Assembly: GCA_025922755.1 (NCBI GenBank)
Contig: JAICHE010000091.1
Span: 1 to 5,469, forward strand
Direction: 5' to 3'
Source: Nitrososphaeraceae archaeon
GTDB taxonomy: Archaea; Thermoproteota; Nitrososphaeria; Nitrososphaerales; Nitrosopumilaceae
DNA: 5,469 bases
Below, one piece after another: positions 4,932 to 5,469 of the stretch; position 1 is the first letter of the stretch; each line of letters begins with the position of its first letter. Made by a program: the position numbers and the translations under genes. The notes under the pieces were generated by a model. That model saw nothing but the letters and a program-made list of their open reading frames with translations. It was not told where the DNA came from and searched no databases.

Positions 4932-5079
4932 AATTTAAAATTTTTAGAAAAAAATTGGTTTGACTACAATCCTTACATTTTATTCTCTGGCAAATTTGTA
5001 CAATTCTTCTTATCTTTATTTAAAATAGGCTCAAATTAGGAATGTGGCACTGCTATTAACCTCTAAACTCCTGTAAACT
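4932..5079. other. Intergenic region between convergent small zinc-protein genes
   Basis: These 148 AT-rich bases hold T-rich sequence likely involved in ending the zinc-ribbon transcript, a TTTAAAAT box at 5019-5026 with no gene at a suitable distance (an ATG at 5042 is closed after five codons), and a 10-base-period direct repeat TAAACTC at 5064-5070 and 5074-5080. No RNA gene was recognised. Confidence 0.5.
4941..4945 (+). terminator. T-tract after the zinc-ribbon gene
   Basis: TTTTT lies 9 bases past the TGA stop within an AAATTTAAAATTTTT stretch. More T-rich sequence follows at about 4966-5020, which may contribute to termination. Plausible archaeal T-tract terminator. Confidence 0.3.
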
Positions 5080-5175
5080 CTATGATGTTTGTTTGACGCA
5101 ATCTTCGGAGCAATAATCATCTTTTAGACTTTGGAATTCTCTACCACAAATTCTGCATTCTCTCACAGCACGCAT
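5080..5175 (-). CDS. 31-residue Cys4 zinc mini-protein
   Basis: A short minus-strand frame from ATG at 5175 to TAG at 5080 encodes 31 residues with four well-spaced cysteines: CRIC (Cys7, Cys10) and CSEDC (Cys22, Cys26), CX2C-X11-CX3C, with a Gly after the first knuckle (CRICGREF) and YCSEDC at the second. This resembles very small zinc-ribbon families such as DUF2116-like proteins (CxxCG...CSxxC), usually found in archaea. Such a pattern is unlikely by chance in a frame this short. A strong TATA-like box, TTATATTTT on the minus strand, is centred 25 bases upstream of the ATG, exactly right for a leaderless mRNA. It is divergent from thiC across a 133-base spacer. Function unknown; binding of RNA, DNA or a protein partner is plausible. 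Its length would make gene callers skip it. Confidence 0.75.
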   Translation of the reverse strand: MRAVRECRICGREFQSLKDDYCSEDCVKQTS

Positions 5176-5195
5176 TGAGGCTTTATTGTCTTAGT

Positions 5196-5204
5196 AAAAT
5201 ATAA
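5196..5204 (-). promoter_or_regulatory. TATA-like box for the zinc mini-protein gene
   Basis: On the minus strand this reads TTATATTTT, centred 25 bases upstream of the ATG at 5175, the best combination of box and spacing in the window. It abuts the palindromic GATCGATC at 5205-5212. Confidence 0.55.
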
Positions 5205-5252
5205 GATCGATCCAATTTGTTATTATACTTAAGATCGTAAATCCACGCGATC
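5203..5252. repeat. GATCG repeats in the zinc mini-protein / thiC divergent spacer
   Basis: AAGATCG occurs at 5203-5209 and again at 5231-5237, start to start 28 bases. The first copy is part of the palindrome GATCGATC (5205-5212). The second forms an inverted pair with CGATC at 5248-5252 (10 bases between arms). These GC-containing motifs stand out in very AT-rich spacer between two divergent promoters and may be operator sites; no regulator is known. Confidence 0.35.
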
Positions 5253-5279
5253 AGATTATTTGATTAATTTTCACGATTG

Positions 5280-5286
5280 TTTAAAT
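5280..5286 (+). promoter_or_regulatory. TATA-like box for thiC
   Basis: TTTAAAT is centred 26 bases upstream of the ATG at 5309, the expected place for a leaderless transcript. A leaderless thiC mRNA leaves no room for a 5' leader riboswitch. Confidence 0.5.
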
Positions 5287-5308
5287 CAGGTTAAAACATA
5301 GATTATTC

Positions 5309-5469
5309 ATGAGTACTCAAATGAGTGCAGCCCGGAGGGGCGTTGCAACTGATGAGATGAAACAGGTTGCAAAAGATGAGGATGTAACACTTGACTGGCT
5401 TATCCCCAAAATTGCAAAGGGGTCTATAATCATTCCAAGTAATAACCAAAGAAAACAAAAAATTCACAA
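5309..5469 (+). CDS. thiC: Phosphomethylpyrimidine synthase (HMP-P synthase), N-terminal fragment
   Basis: ThiC is a radical-SAM [4Fe-4S] enzyme that rearranges 5-aminoimidazole ribotide into HMP-P, the pyrimidine half of thiamine, in the cytoplasm. Only 53 complete codons are present before the window ends (the family is about 430 residues in archaea), so the cluster-binding CX2CX4C near the C-terminus is not visible. The N-terminus fits archaeal/short ThiC: MSAARRGVATDEMKQVAKDE, then LDWLIPKIAKGSIIIPSNNQ, matching the family pattern of an xxARxGxxTxEM segment followed by a GxxxIPxN motif. ATG at 5309 is chosen because TTTAAAT is centred 26 bases upstream; the ATG at 5321 (residue 5) is an alternative. 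Its product feeds the ThiD half of the ThiD-ThiN fusion encoded about 0.7 kb away on the other strand. Confidence 0.88.
   Translation, partial: MSTQMSAARRGVATDEMKQVAKDEDVTLDWLIPKIAKGSIIIPSNNQRKQKIH

Noticed and set aside
5042..5059. Five-codon leader peptide (ATG to TAA) after TTTAAAAT at 5019-5026
   Set aside because: Too short and no downstream gene on the same strand within reach; TATA-like sequences are frequent in such AT-rich DNA.
5064..5080. TAAACTC tandem pair as a CRISPR or iteron-like repeat
   Set aside because: Only two 7-base copies at a 10-base period; no further copies or spacers.
5176..5308. TPP riboswitch upstream of thiC
   Set aside because: No CTGAGA-type thi-box core is seen, and the TATA-like box at 5280-5286 implies almost no leader.

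Overview
The window looks like a piece of an AT-rich, mesophilic Nitrosopumilus-type thaumarchaeon (ammonia-oxidising archaeon). The clues are an archaeal-type phosphoglycerate mutase (ApgM), a ThiD-ThiN fusion in place of bacterial ThiE, very AT-rich spacers, tightly packed genes on both strands, and TATA-like boxes centred about 25 bases upstream of most start codons, as expected for leaderless archaeal mRNAs. The assignment comes from gene content and style only, not from a database match.

Layout. Positions 1-398 (-) hold the N-terminal part of ApgM, cut by the window edge. After a 225-base divergent spacer comes a GalT/HIT-superfamily nucleotidylyltransferase (624-1640, +), followed by a small four-helix membrane protein of unknown function (1684-2124, +). 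The membrane gene runs tail-to-tail, sharing 4 bases, into a minus-strand pair: a sugar-nucleotidyltransferase (2564-3262) and a GNA1-like GNAT acetyltransferase (2121-2558), 5 bases apart. Upstream on the same strand is the ThiD-ThiN fusion (3321-4622). A divergent spacer leads to a 68-aa zinc-ribbon protein (4725-4931, +), then a 31-aa Cys4 mini-protein (5080-5175, -), and finally the 5' end of thiC (5309 onward, +), cut by the window end.

How the genes fit together. ThiC makes HMP-P, the ThiD domain phosphorylates it to HMP-PP, and the ThiN domain joins HMP-PP to the thiazole phosphate to give thiamine phosphate. The right-hand third is therefore a thiamine (vitamin B1) locus with two small zinc proteins between its main genes. 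The nucleotidyltransferase plus GNA1-like acetyltransferase look like a sugar-nucleotide activation pair, plausibly for UDP-GlcNAc or a related N-acetylated sugar used in glycan or S-layer glycosylation. The GalT-like enzyme is another sugar-phosphate nucleotidylyltransferase candidate, but several canonical active-site residues are changed.

No clear new multi-gene system is visible. The most interesting points are the missing catalytic cysteine in the ThiD domain, the altered GalT-like active site, the 31-aa zinc mini-protein, a eukaryote-style GNA1 homologue in an archaeal operon, and possible operator repeats in the thiamine gene spacers. No mobile elements, CRISPR arrays, rRNA or tRNA genes were seen.
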